From Comamonadaceae bacterium UBA4962 (GTDB lineage Bacteria > Pseudomonadota > Gammaproteobacteria > Burkholderiales > Burkholderiaceae_C): a stretch of DNA of 64,000 bases. The DNA is taken from positions 61,403 to 125,402 of the forward strand of contig DHAE01000025.1 of the NCBI GenBank assembly GCA_002397315.1, given 5' to 3'. Positions 8,873 through 16,573 of the stretch are shown in pieces. A program made the translations under genes and the position numbers. Position 1 is the first letter of the stretch. Every line of letters begins with the position of its first letter. Under the pieces are notes generated by a model. It ran no database searches. It was given only the letters and a program-made list of their open reading frames with translations, and was not told where the DNA came from.

Positions 8873-9265
8873 TCACTTGCTGCTCAGGCATTCCTTCATG
8901 AACGCCTTGCGCTCGTCGCCCTTCAGTTCCTTGGCCTTGGGGTCGGCATTGCAGCTCTTCATCTTGTCCTGCTGCGTGGCGGGCTTCTTGGCCGAGAGGC
9001 ACTGCTTCATGAAGTCCTTGCGTTCCTGGCCCTTCATGTCCTTGGCCTCGGCATTGCAGGTCTTCATCTTGGATTGCTGCGCGGTCGGCGCCTTGGCCGC
9101 GGGGGCGGAGGCGGTGGCCGCCGTCGCAGGAGCGGGAGCCGGTGCCGCCACGGGGGCGGGTGCCGTCGTCGTCGGCATCGGCGCCGCAGCGGGGCCGGCG
9201 GCATGGGCCGTCGCGAAGGAGAGGGCCAGGCCGGAGGCGGCCAGCATCGAAAGCAGCTTCTTCAT
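8873..9265 (-). CDS. PsiF-repeat family secreted protein
   Basis: 130 residues. A clear Sec signal peptide (MKKLLSMLAASGLALSFATAHA, cleavage near residue 22) is followed by an Ala/Pro-rich linker. Two tandem copies of the PsiF repeat follow, each with a Cys, KMKTCNAEAKD...FMKQCLS and KMKSCNADPKA...FMKECLS, so four Cys in two pairs. E. coli PsiF is phosphate-starvation inducible, but the family's biochemical role is unknown. The ATG at 9263-9265 fits the signal peptide. It is convergent with the DUF2214 gene and divergent from argS. Confidence 0.85.
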   Translation of the reverse strand: MKKLLSMLAASGLALSFATAHAAGPAAAPMPTTTAPAPVAAPAPAPATAATASAPAAKAPTAQQSKMKTCNAEAKDMKGQERKDFMKQCLSAKKPATQQDKMKSCNADPKAKELKGDERKAFMKECLSSK

Positions 9266-9403
9266 GTAATGCTCCTGCAGAGGATGGAACGAGGGGTCGG
9301 TCGGATGACACGGCGCCCCGGCCGCTTTGCCGCAGGCCGGGACTGTTCAGCTTAACGCCGCTCGCCCCCCGGCGGATGACGGGCCGGCCCGTAGAATCCG
9401 CGG

Positions 9404-11113
9404 ATGCTCTCCGTCAAACAGGAATTGCTCGCGGCGCTCGCCGGCGAGCTGGAAAAACTCTCGCCCGGCACCGCCGGGCGCGCCGCCTTCGAATCCCCCA
9501 AGGTGGCAGCGCACGGCGATTTCGCCTGCACCGCCGCCATGCAGCTGGCCAAGCCGCTCAAGCTCAACCCGCGCGCCCTGGGCGAACAGCTCAAGGCCGC
9601 GCTGGAGGCCACGCCGGCCTTCGCGCGCTGGGTCGATGCGATCGAGATCGCCGGCCCCGGCTTCCTGAACATCCGCCTCAAAGCCGCCGCCAAGCAGGAG
9701 ATCGTGCGCGAGGTGCTGGCCGCGGGCGACCGCTTCGGCGAGCAGCCGGGCAACGGCCGGCGCGTGCTGGTGGAGTTCGTCTCCGCCAACCCCACGGGCC
9801 CGCTGCACGTCGGCCACGGCCGCCAGGCGGCGCTGGGCGATGCGATCTGCAACCTCTTCGCCACGCAGGGCTGGAGCGTGCACCGCGAGTTCTACTACAA
9901 CGACGCGGGCGTGCAGATCGACACGCTCACCAAGAGCACGCAACTGCGCGCCAAGGGCTTCAAGCCCGGCGACGCGTGCTGGCCCACCGATCCGGAGAAT
10001 CCGGCCTCCAAGGCGTTCTACAACGGCGACTACATCCAGGACATCGCGAACGATTTCCTGGCGAAGAAGACCGTGAAGGCGGACGACCGCGAGTTCACCG
10101 CCAACGGCGACGTCGAGGATTACGACAACATCCGCCAGTTCGCCGTGGCCTACCTGCGCAACGAGCAGGACAAGGACCTGCAGGCGTTCAACCTGCACTT
10201 CGACGAGTACTACCTCGAATCGAGCCTCTACACCTCGGGCCGCGTCGAGGCCACGGTGAACCGCCTGATCGAGCGCGGCCACACCTACGAGCAGGACGGC
10301 GCGCTGTGGCTCAAGTCCACCGACTACGGGGACGACAAGGACCGCGTGATGCGCAAGAAGGACGGCACGTACACGTACTTCGTGCCCGACGTGGCCTACC
10401 ACATCGCCAAGTGGGAGCGCGGTTTCTCCAAGGTCGTGAACATCCAGGGCACCGACCACCACGGCACCATCGCGCGCGTGCGCGCCGGTCTGCAGGCCGC
10501 CGACGTGGGCATTCCGCAGGGCTACCCCGACTACGTGCTGCACACCATGGTGCGCGTGGTCAAGGGCGGGCAGGAAGTGAAGATCAGCAAGCGCGCCGGC
10601 AGCTACGTGACGCTGCGCGACCTGATCGAATGGACCAGCAAGGACGCGGTGCGCTTCTTCCTTCTGAGCCGCAAGCCCGACACCGAATACACCTTCGACG
10701 TCGATCTGGCCGTGGCGCAGAACAACGACAACCCGGTCTATTACGTGCAGTACGCGCATGCGCGCATCCAGTCGGTGCTGCGGGCTTGGGCAGAGGCCGG
10801 CGGCGGCGACGCGGAATCGCTCAAGGACGTGGATCTGTCGGCCCTGGAAGGCCCGCAGGCCCAGGCCCTGATGCTGCAGCTCGCCAAGTACCCCGAGATG
10901 CTGACGGCCGCCGCCGAGGGCGAGGCCCCGCACGACGTGACCTTCTACCTGCGCGATCTGGCCGCCAGCTACCACAGCTACTATGACGCCGAGCGCATCC
11001 TCGTGGACGACGAGGCCGTGAAGCGGGCCCGCCTCGCGCTGGTCGCCGCGACGGCGCAGGTATTGCACAATGGCCTGAAGGTGCTGGGCGTCGATGCGCC
11101 CGTCAGAATGTGA
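9404..11113 (+). CDS. argS: arginyl-tRNA synthetase
   Basis: Class I aminoacyl-tRNA synthetase charging tRNA-Arg in the cytosol; 569 residues, typical length. The N-terminal additional domain lies at about 1-110, the HIGH-type motif at about 128-140 (SANPTGPLHVGH), the KMSKS-equivalent KISKRAG at about 392, and the C-terminal DALR anticodon-binding domain with YVQYAHARIQSV from about 445 on. The start ATG yields MLSVKQELLAAL, typical of the family. The stop overlaps the next gene's GTG by 4 bp. Confidence 0.98.
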   Translation: MLSVKQELLAALAGELEKLSPGTAGRAAFESPKVAAHGDFACTAAMQLAKPLKLNPRALGEQLKAALEATPAFARWVDAIEIAGPGFLNIRLKAAAKQEIVREVLAAGDRFGEQPGNGRRVLVEFVSANPTGPLHVGHGRQAALGDAICNLFATQGWSVHREFYYNDAGVQIDTLTKSTQLRAKGFKPGDACWPTDPENPASKAFYNGDYIQDIANDFLAKKTVKADDREFTANGDVEDYDNIRQFAVAYLRNEQDKDLQAFNLHFDEYYLESSLYTSGRVEATVNRLIERGHTYEQDGALWLKSTDYGDDKDRVMRKKDGTYTYFVPDVAYHIAKWERGFSKVVNIQGTDHHGTIARVRAGLQAADVGIPQGYPDYVLHTMVRVVKGGQEVKISKRAGSYVTLRDLIEWTSKDAVRFFLLSRKPDTEYTFDVDLAVAQNNDNPVYYVQYAHARIQSVLRAWAEAGGGDAESLKDVDLSALEGPQAQALMLQLAKYPEMLTAAAEGEAPHDVTFYLRDLAASYHSYYDAERILVDDEAVKRARLALVAATAQVLHNGLKVLGVDAPVRM

Positions 11114-11772
11114 ACCATATGAACCAGAAGCAGCAACGCGGCGGCTCGGCCGTCGGCTTCATCCTCGGGATCGTCGTGGGCCTGGGCGTCGCGCTCGCCG
11201 TGGCGGTCTACGTGACCAAGGTGCCCGTGCCGTTCCTGAACAAGGGTGGCGCGCGTGGCTCCGACCAGGATGCCCTCGAATCCCAGCGCAACAAGAACTG
11301 GGACCCGAATTCGCCGCTCTACGGCAAGAACCCGGCGCGCCCGGTCACGCCGGCGGCCAGCACGCCCGCCGTGGCGGGCGTCGAGCCCGCGCCGGCGAGC
11401 ACGCCCGCGGCATCCGCCGCCGTGGCGGCCGCGTCCACCCCGCGGGCGGGCGCGAGCCGGCCGGCAGTGGCCGCGTCCGCCTCGGCCGACCCGCTGGGCG
11501 ACCTGGCCCGTGCCCGGGCCGCAGGCGGCGGCGAGCCGTTCGACTATTTCGTGCAGGCGGGTGCCTTCCGCACCCAGGGCGATGCCGACGCGCAGCGCGC
11601 CAAGCTGGCCATGCTGGGCTGGGAGGCCCGCGTGAGCGAGCGCGAGCAGAACGGCCGCACGGTGTTCCGCGTGCGCGTGGGCCCGTTCACCAAGCGCGAC
11701 GATGCCGAGATGCTCAAGGAGAAGCTCGACGGTGCGGGCGTGGAGTCCGCGTTGGTGCGGGTCCAGCACTGA
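11110..11772 (+). CDS. SPOR-domain protein (FtsN-like)
   Basis: Single-pass inner-membrane protein of 220 residues. A short cytoplasmic N-terminus is followed by a membrane helix at about 15-38 (GFILGIVVGLGVALAVAVYV), an Ala/Pro-rich periplasmic linker, and a C-terminal SPOR domain at about 140-220 starting FDYFVQAGAFRTQGDADAQ. SPOR domains bind denuded septal peptidoglycan, so a cell-division role like FtsN is likely, and position next to argS is common in betaproteobacteria. The GTG start overlaps the argS stop; an ATG three codons later at 11119 is an alternative. A large palindrome follows. Confidence 0.85.
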   Translation: MNHMNQKQQRGGSAVGFILGIVVGLGVALAVAVYVTKVPVPFLNKGGARGSDQDALESQRNKNWDPNSPLYGKNPARPVTPAASTPAVAGVEPAPASTPAASAAVAAASTPRAGASRPAVAASASADPLGDLARARAAGGGEPFDYFVQAGAFRTQGDADAQRAKLAMLGWEARVSEREQNGRTVFRVRVGPFTKRDDAEMLKEKLDGAGVESALVRVQH

Positions 11773-11776
11773 GCGC

Positions 11777-11880
11777 GTCTCACGGAACCCTTCTGGCGTC
11801 GTTGCCGCATCTTGTCGTACTGCTCGTACTGCCTGCGATGCGGCGCCTCGCCAGAACCGCTTCGCTGGGTTCCGTGAGTC
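11777..11880. repeat. dispersed palindromic repeat, copy 1
   Basis: Long imperfect dyad: CACGGAACCC (11781-11790) pairs with GGGTTCCGTG (11867-11876), TTCTGGCG with CGCCAGAA, and GCCGCATC with GATGCGGC. The core CTGCCTGCGATGCGG recurs near 45.7 kb with the same order of blocks. It lies just after the SPOR gene and could form a long hairpin in its 3' UTR. Confidence 0.75.
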
Positions 11881-11956
11881 GCTCTGGTTCTGCTTGAACT
11901 TTGCCGCCGCGCGCGGCTCCCAATCCTCCAGAAACATCACAGGAGTGTCCCTTTCC

Positions 11957-12613
11957 ATGAAACGCCGCGAGTTCTCCCTCTCCGCCGCCACCGCCGTGGC
12001 CGCTTCCGCCGTCGCGCTGCCGATGGCCACGCCCGCGTTCGCGCAGGCGCGCCAGTTCAAGGAGGGCAAGGACTACGTCCGCCTGGCCAAGCCCGCGCCC
12101 ACCGATGCGCCGGCCGGCAAGGTCGAGGTGATCGAGTTCTTCTGGTACAGCTGCCCGCACTGCAACGCCTTCGAGCCCACGCTCGAGGCCTGGATGAAGG
12201 CGGCGCCGAAGGACCTCGTGATCCACCGCGTGCCCGTGGCCTTCAATTCCAGCTTCGCCGCCCAGCAGAAGCTCTACTACGCGCTCGAAGGCATGAACAA
12301 GCTGCCCGAGCTGCACGCCAAGGTGTTCCGCGCCGTGCACGTGGAGAAGCTGCCCCTCGCCAAGGACGACCAGATCTACGACTGGATCGGCAAGCAGGGC
12401 GTGGACGTGGCGAAGTTCAAGGAGGTCTACAACTCCTTCACCGTTTCCAACCAGCTGCGCAAGGCCGCCCAGCTGCAGGAGGCCTACAACGTCGAGGGCG
12501 TGCCTTCGATGGGCGTGGCCGGCCGCTACTACACCGACGGCACCATGGCCGGCAGCATGCAGAACGTGCTGCAGGTGGTGGACTACCTGGCAGGCCAGGC
12601 GCGCAAGGGCTGA
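11957..12613 (+). CDS. dsbA: thiol:disulfide interchange protein DsbA
   Basis: Periplasmic oxidase that introduces disulfides into exported proteins; 218 residues. A basic N-region MKRREF leads a signal peptide ending ATPAFAQA near residue 30. The thioredoxin-fold active site CPHC is at residues 66-69 (FFWYSCPHCNAF). The cis-Pro loop VEGVPSMGV is near the C-terminus. The start at 11957 gives the intact signal peptide and has AGGAG about 11 bp upstream. A downstream hairpin terminator separates it from lptA. Confidence 0.96.
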   Translation: MKRREFSLSAATAVAASAVALPMATPAFAQARQFKEGKDYVRLAKPAPTDAPAGKVEVIEFFWYSCPHCNAFEPTLEAWMKAAPKDLVIHRVPVAFNSSFAAQQKLYYALEGMNKLPELHAKVFRAVHVEKLPLAKDDQIYDWIGKQGVDVAKFKEVYNSFTVSNQLRKAAQLQEAYNVEGVPSMGVAGRYYTDGTMAGSMQNVLQVVDYLAGQARKG

Positions 12614-12658
12614 TCCCCGCCGCGTGCCGGCCGCTGCGGCATGCCGCCGGTATCCCAC

Positions 12659-12681
12659 AAGCCCGCTCCGGCGGGCTTTTG
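12659..12681 (+). terminator. rho-independent terminator after dsbA
   Basis: AAGCCCGC (12659-12666), a 4-base loop and GCGGGCTT (12671-12678), running into TTTT. About 45 bp after the dsbA stop. Confidence 0.85.
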
Positions 12682-12742
12682 TCTGCCCGATGCTGCGCTG
12701 CCGCAGCAGGGGACTACAATCTTTGCAAGATTCGTGCCCTCT

Positions 12743-13393
12743 ATGAGATCCAGACTCCTCCCCACCCTTCTCCTGCTGGCGTCCCTGGCGTTCGCCACGG
12801 GGCCGGCGCAGGCCGAAAAGGCCGACCGCAACAAGCCGATGAACATCGAGGCCGACGCCCTGCGGCACGATGAACTCAAGCAGACCAGCGTGTTCACGGG
12901 CCGCGTGGTCGTGACCAAGGGCACGATCGTGCTGCGGGGCACGCGCCTCGAAGTACGGCAGGACCCGGACGGCTTCCAGTACGGCACCATGACCGCCGAG
13001 GCCGGCCAGCGCGCGTTCTTCCGCCAGAAGCGCGACACCCCGCCGGGCGCGCCGGACGAATTCGTCGAAGGCGAGGGCGAGGTGATCGAGTACGACGGCC
13101 GCGCCGACCTCGTGCGCCTGATCCGCCGGGCCGAGCTGCGCCGCTACCGCGAATCCACGCTCACCGACCAGATGGCCGGCGCGCTGATCGTCTACAACAA
13201 CACCACCGACGTCTTCACCGTGGACGGCCAGAAGACCGCGCCCGCCGGGTCCGGTTCGGCCGGCACGCCGGGCGGCCGGGTGCGCGCGGTGCTGTCGCCC
13301 AAGGAGTCCGCTTCGGCACCCGCGGCGGCGCCGGCCCCCGGTCCCGCGCCCACGCTGCGCCGCAGCAACGAGCTGGGCAACGGGGCCAAGTGA
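12743..13393 (+). CDS. lptA: LPS export periplasmic protein LptA
   Basis: Periplasmic bridge protein of the Lpt machine carrying lipopolysaccharide from the inner to the outer membrane; 216 residues. A signal peptide MRSRLLPTLLLLASLAFATG ends near PAQA (about residue 24). The OstA/LptA beta-jellyroll domain follows (NKPMNIEADALRHDELKQ at about 30-47, with repeated short strands to about 155), then a Pro/Ala-rich tail. The ATG at 12743 was chosen because it starts the signal peptide; a TACAAT at 12715-12720 may be its -10 element. The stop overlaps the lptB start. The usual upstream lptC is not present here, because dsbA precedes it. Confidence 0.93.
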   Translation: MRSRLLPTLLLLASLAFATGPAQAEKADRNKPMNIEADALRHDELKQTSVFTGRVVVTKGTIVLRGTRLEVRQDPDGFQYGTMTAEAGQRAFFRQKRDTPPGAPDEFVEGEGEVIEYDGRADLVRLIRRAELRRYRESTLTDQMAGALIVYNNTTDVFTVDGQKTAPAGSGSAGTPGGRVRAVLSPKESASAPAAAPAPGPAPTLRRSNELGNGAK

Positions 13394-14196
13394 GCATGCC
13401 GACGCCTTCCCCTTCCGGCGCCGGATCCGCAGCGCCGGCAGCGCCCTCCGGGGCGCAGAGCCGCCTCGAAGCCCTGCACCTCGAGAAGTCCTACGGCACC
13501 CGCAAGGTGGTGAAGGACGTGTCCATGGTCGTGCAGAAAGGCGAGGTCGTGGGCCTGCTGGGCCCCAACGGCGCGGGCAAGACCACCTCGTTCTACATGA
13601 TCGTGGGGCTGGTGCGCAGCGATGGCGGCGACATCCGCATCGACGGCCAGTCGGTCGCGAACATGCCGATCCACCGCCGCTCGCGCCTGGGCCTGTCGTA
13701 CCTGCCGCAGGAAGCCTCGATCTTCCGCAAGCTCTCCGTGGAGGAGAACGTGCGCGCCGTGCTGGAACTGCAGCGCGGCGACGACGGCAGCCCGCTGTCG
13801 CGTGCCGAGATCGAGGAACGCCTCACGGCGCTGCTGCAGGAGCTGCGCGTGGACCACCTGCGCGCCTCGCCCGCGCTGGCGCTCTCGGGCGGCGAGCGCC
13901 GCCGCGTGGAGATCGCCCGCGCGCTCGCCACGCAGCCGCGCTTCATCCTGCTGGACGAGCCCTTCGCCGGCATCGACCCGATCGCGGTGATCGAGATCCA
14001 GCGCATCATCGGGTTCCTCAAGGCGCGCGGCATCGGCGTGCTCATCACCGACCACAACGTGCGCGAGACGCTGGGCATCTGCGACCACGCCTTCATCATC
14101 AGCGACGGGCGCGTGCTCGCGCAGGGCACGCCGCCAGAGATCGTCGACAACGCCGAAGTCCGCCGCGTGTACCTCGGCGAACACTTCCGGATGTGA
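13390..14196 (+). CDS. lptB: LPS export ABC transporter ATPase LptB
   Basis: Cytosolic ATPase powering LptFG-mediated LPS extraction. 268 residues with a roughly 25-residue Pro/Ala-rich N-terminal extension. Walker A GPNGAGKT at about 58-65, ABC signature LSGGERRRVEIARAL at about 164, Walker B FILLDEPFAGIDP at about 185, and a switch His in LITDHNVRE. GTG start overlaps the lptA stop (an ATG two codons later is possible). Position between lptA and rpoN is the canonical proteobacterial order. Confidence 0.97.
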   Translation: MSMPTPSPSGAGSAAPAAPSGAQSRLEALHLEKSYGTRKVVKDVSMVVQKGEVVGLLGPNGAGKTTSFYMIVGLVRSDGGDIRIDGQSVANMPIHRRSRLGLSYLPQEASIFRKLSVEENVRAVLELQRGDDGSPLSRAEIEERLTALLQELRVDHLRASPALALSGGERRRVEIARALATQPRFILLDEPFAGIDPIAVIEIQRIIGFLKARGIGVLITDHNVRETLGICDHAFIISDGRVLAQGTPPEIVDNAEVRRVYLGEHFRM

Positions 14197-14228
14197 GCAT
14201 GGCCCCCACGCTCCCCGATTCTCGTGGT

Positions 14229-14274
14229 TCGCTGCCCCCCAGGGGGGCGCTTGCACCTTGGGGCGGCCCGGCGG
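14229..14274. repeat. C/G-run intergenic palindrome of the REP-like comamonad type
   Basis: GCCCCC-CA-GGGGGGC followed by GCACCTTGGGGCGGCC in the lptB-rpoN gap. From memory, elements of this form (CCCCCC-AGGGGGG then TTGGGGCGGCC) are scattered between genes in Comamonadaceae. It may be an RNA hairpin between two co-directional genes. Confidence 0.45.
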
Positions 14275-14284
14275 TGCGCGTGTG

Positions 14285-15880
14285 ATGAAACCCGGACTGT
14301 CGCTGCGCGTCTCGCAGCATCTGGCGCTGACGCCGCAACTGCAGCAGTCGATCCGCCTGCTGCAGCTGTCCACGCTGGAGCTGTCGCAGGAAGTCGAGCA
14401 GATGCTCGACGAGAACCCGTTCCTCGAACGCAATGCCGAAGAGGCACCGCGCGAGGAATTCGGGCTCGCGCAGGCGGACACGCCCGTCGCCGAGTCCGAC
14501 CGCGGTGCCGAGGAGTCGCTCTATTCCGCCTCCGGCGCGGCGGACGCATCCACGGCCAGCACGGCGGATGCCGGCTCCGACACGCGGGATGCCGGTGACG
14601 CTCCCGAAGTGCCCGACGCCCCGGACTGGGAGGGCGACGGCACGGTGGAGATGGCGCCCGACGACGGCGAATGGGGCGGCGATGCGCCCGCGCGCACGCG
14701 CAACCAGAACGGCGAGGGCGACGACGCCGACGCCACCGAACTCGCGCGCGAGCACGAATCGCTCACCGACTACCTGCACCGGCAGGCGCTGTCGCTGCGC
14801 CTCTCGGAGGTGGACCGGGCCGCGCTGCGCTTCCTGATCGAATCGCTGAACGACGACGGCTACCTGGACGAATCGCTGGAATCGCTGGCCGTGTCGCTCG
14901 CGGGCGAGGAAGACCCGGAGCAGGTCGAGGAACTGGTGCACCGCTTCACCGTGGCGCTGCGATTGCTGCAGAGCCTGGAGCCGGTGGGCGTGGGCGCGCG
15001 TGGCCTGGCCGAATGCATGGCGCTGCAACTGCGCGCGCTGCAGGACGGGGACGCCGCGGAGCCCGAAGTGGTGCAGGCGGCGCTGCGCATCTGCCAGCAG
15101 CCGCTGGAGATGCTGGCACGGCGCGACGTGCGGCGGCTGTCGCAGCACTGCGGCGCGGGCGAGGAATGCACGCGCGCGGCGATGTCGCTCATCGCGCGGC
15201 TGGAGCCGCGCCCGGGCCGGCCATTCGCGCAGGTCGAGCGCAACATCGTCGTGCCCGACGTGATCGTGAAGAAGAGCAGCGGCCGTGGCGCGGCGCATGC
15301 CTTCACGGTGCAGCTCAACCCCGACGTGATGCCGCGCCTGCGCGTGCACGACATCTATGCCGGCGCGCTGCGCGGCAACCGCGGCGGAGAGGGGCACCAG
15401 GCGCTGCAGCAGCGGCTGCAGGAGGCGCGCTGGTTCATCAAGAACATCCAGCAGCGCTTCGACACCATCCTGCGCGTGTCGCGCGCGATCGTCGACCGGC
15501 AGAAGAACTTCTTCGTGCACGGCGAGCTGGCCATGCGCCCGCTGGTGCTGCGCGACATCGCCGACGAACTCGGCCTGCACGAATCGACCATCAGCCGGGT
15601 CACCACGGCCAAGTACATGGCCACGCCCCAGGGCACCTACGAGCTCAAGTACTTCTTCGGCTCGGGGCTGGGCACCGAGACGGGCGGCAATGCGTCGAGC
15701 ACCGCGGTGCGAGCGCTGATCAAGCAGTTCGTCGCATCCGAGAACCCGGCCAAGCCGCTGTCGGACAGCCAGATCGCCGAGATGCTGAAAGAGCAGGGCA
15801 TCGAGTGCGCACGCCGCACGGTGGCGAAGTACCGTGAGGCGTTGAAGATTGCGCCAGCCAACCTGCGCAAGGCCCTTTAG
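14285..15880 (+). CDS. rpoN: RNA polymerase sigma-54 factor
   Basis: Alternative sigma factor recognising -24/-12 promoters and requiring enhancer-binding ATPases. 531 residues: Gln/Leu-rich region I (LRVSQHLALTPQLQQSI at the N-terminus), an acidic region II (about 60-160), the core-binding domain, a helix-turn-helix (GLHESTISRVTTAKYM at about 430) and the diagnostic RpoN box ARRTVAKYR at about 509-517. The ATG at 14285 (MKPGLSLRVS) matches homologues; the preceding GTG codon is a less likely start. The hpf and ptsN genes that often follow rpoN are absent here. Confidence 0.97.
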   Translation: MKPGLSLRVSQHLALTPQLQQSIRLLQLSTLELSQEVEQMLDENPFLERNAEEAPREEFGLAQADTPVAESDRGAEESLYSASGAADASTASTADAGSDTRDAGDAPEVPDAPDWEGDGTVEMAPDDGEWGGDAPARTRNQNGEGDDADATELAREHESLTDYLHRQALSLRLSEVDRAALRFLIESLNDDGYLDESLESLAVSLAGEEDPEQVEELVHRFTVALRLLQSLEPVGVGARGLAECMALQLRALQDGDAAEPEVVQAALRICQQPLEMLARRDVRRLSQHCGAGEECTRAAMSLIARLEPRPGRPFAQVERNIVVPDVIVKKSSGRGAAHAFTVQLNPDVMPRLRVHDIYAGALRGNRGGEGHQALQQRLQEARWFIKNIQQRFDTILRVSRAIVDRQKNFFVHGELAMRPLVLRDIADELGLHESTISRVTTAKYMATPQGTYELKYFFGSGLGTETGGNASSTAVRALIKQFVASENPAKPLSDSQIAEMLKEQGIECARRTVAKYREALKIAPANLRKAL

Positions 15881-15889
15881 GGTGGACCT

Positions 15890-16432
15890 TCAGCCCAGTA
15901 ACGCCGGGTTCAGCTGCCAGAGCGTGTAATTGAGCGCCGCGGCGAAGCTGATCCAGGCCAGGTAGGGCAGCAGCAGAATCCCCGCCAGAGGCCGCAGGCG
16001 CAGGAAGGCCACGAACGTGGCGGCCACGCAGGCGCCGAGCAGCACGATGTCCGCCAGGGCCCAGGCACCCCGGTGCCACTGGAAGAACAGCCAGCTCCAG
16101 AGCGCGTTCAGTGCCAACTGCGCGCCGAAGAGCACCAGCGCCTGCCGGCGCGCCGTGCCCGCGGGCTCGCGCCAGACCATCCACGCGGCGATGCCCATGA
16201 GGGTGTAGAGCACGCTCCAGACGGGGCCGAAGACGCCCGGCGGCGGCGCCCAGGGCGGCTGCACCAGCTGCGCATAGAACTGCGGCGCGCGCACCGAGGC
16301 GATGCTGCCGATGCCCGCGGCGGCGAAGGACAGCAGCAGCCAGCCTGCGAGGGCCAGCCAGGTGCGGGGCGACAGCGGGGCGCGGCGCGTGCCGGCCGCG
16401 GGGCGGGACGGAGCAAGTGAAGGGGATGTCAT
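15890..16432 (-). CDS. tspO: TspO/MBR family membrane protein
   Basis: 180-residue five-helix membrane protein of the tryptophan-rich sensory protein/benzodiazepine receptor family, which binds porphyrins and related ligands. Family features are PPWAPPPGVFGPVWSVLY after helix 1, ALNALWSWLFF in helix 3 and the aromatic C-terminal LNYTLWQLNPALL. A 20-residue hydrophilic Ser/Pro-rich N-terminal extension precedes helix 1. The ATG at 16430-16432 was preferred to an upstream one at 16489 because it fits family length. Convergent with rpoN, with only 9 bp between their stops. Confidence 0.9.
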   Translation of the reverse strand: MTSPSLAPSRPAAGTRRAPLSPRTWLALAGWLLLSFAAAGIGSIASVRAPQFYAQLVQPPWAPPPGVFGPVWSVLYTLMGIAAWMVWREPAGTARRQALVLFGAQLALNALWSWLFFQWHRGAWALADIVLLGACVAATFVAFLRLRPLAGILLLPYLAWISFAAALNYTLWQLNPALLG

Positions 16433-16573
16433 GCCCGCATCATCGCCGCGGCCGCTGCGTGGCCGTGCCAGCCACCGCCGCGAACGCATCGGGAACGGCG
16501 CACCGGCCTTTGCGGCATCCTGGCCGCCGCCTGTGCTGGGGTGCCCGTGCGGCGCGTCCGCGGCCTGCGGGCT

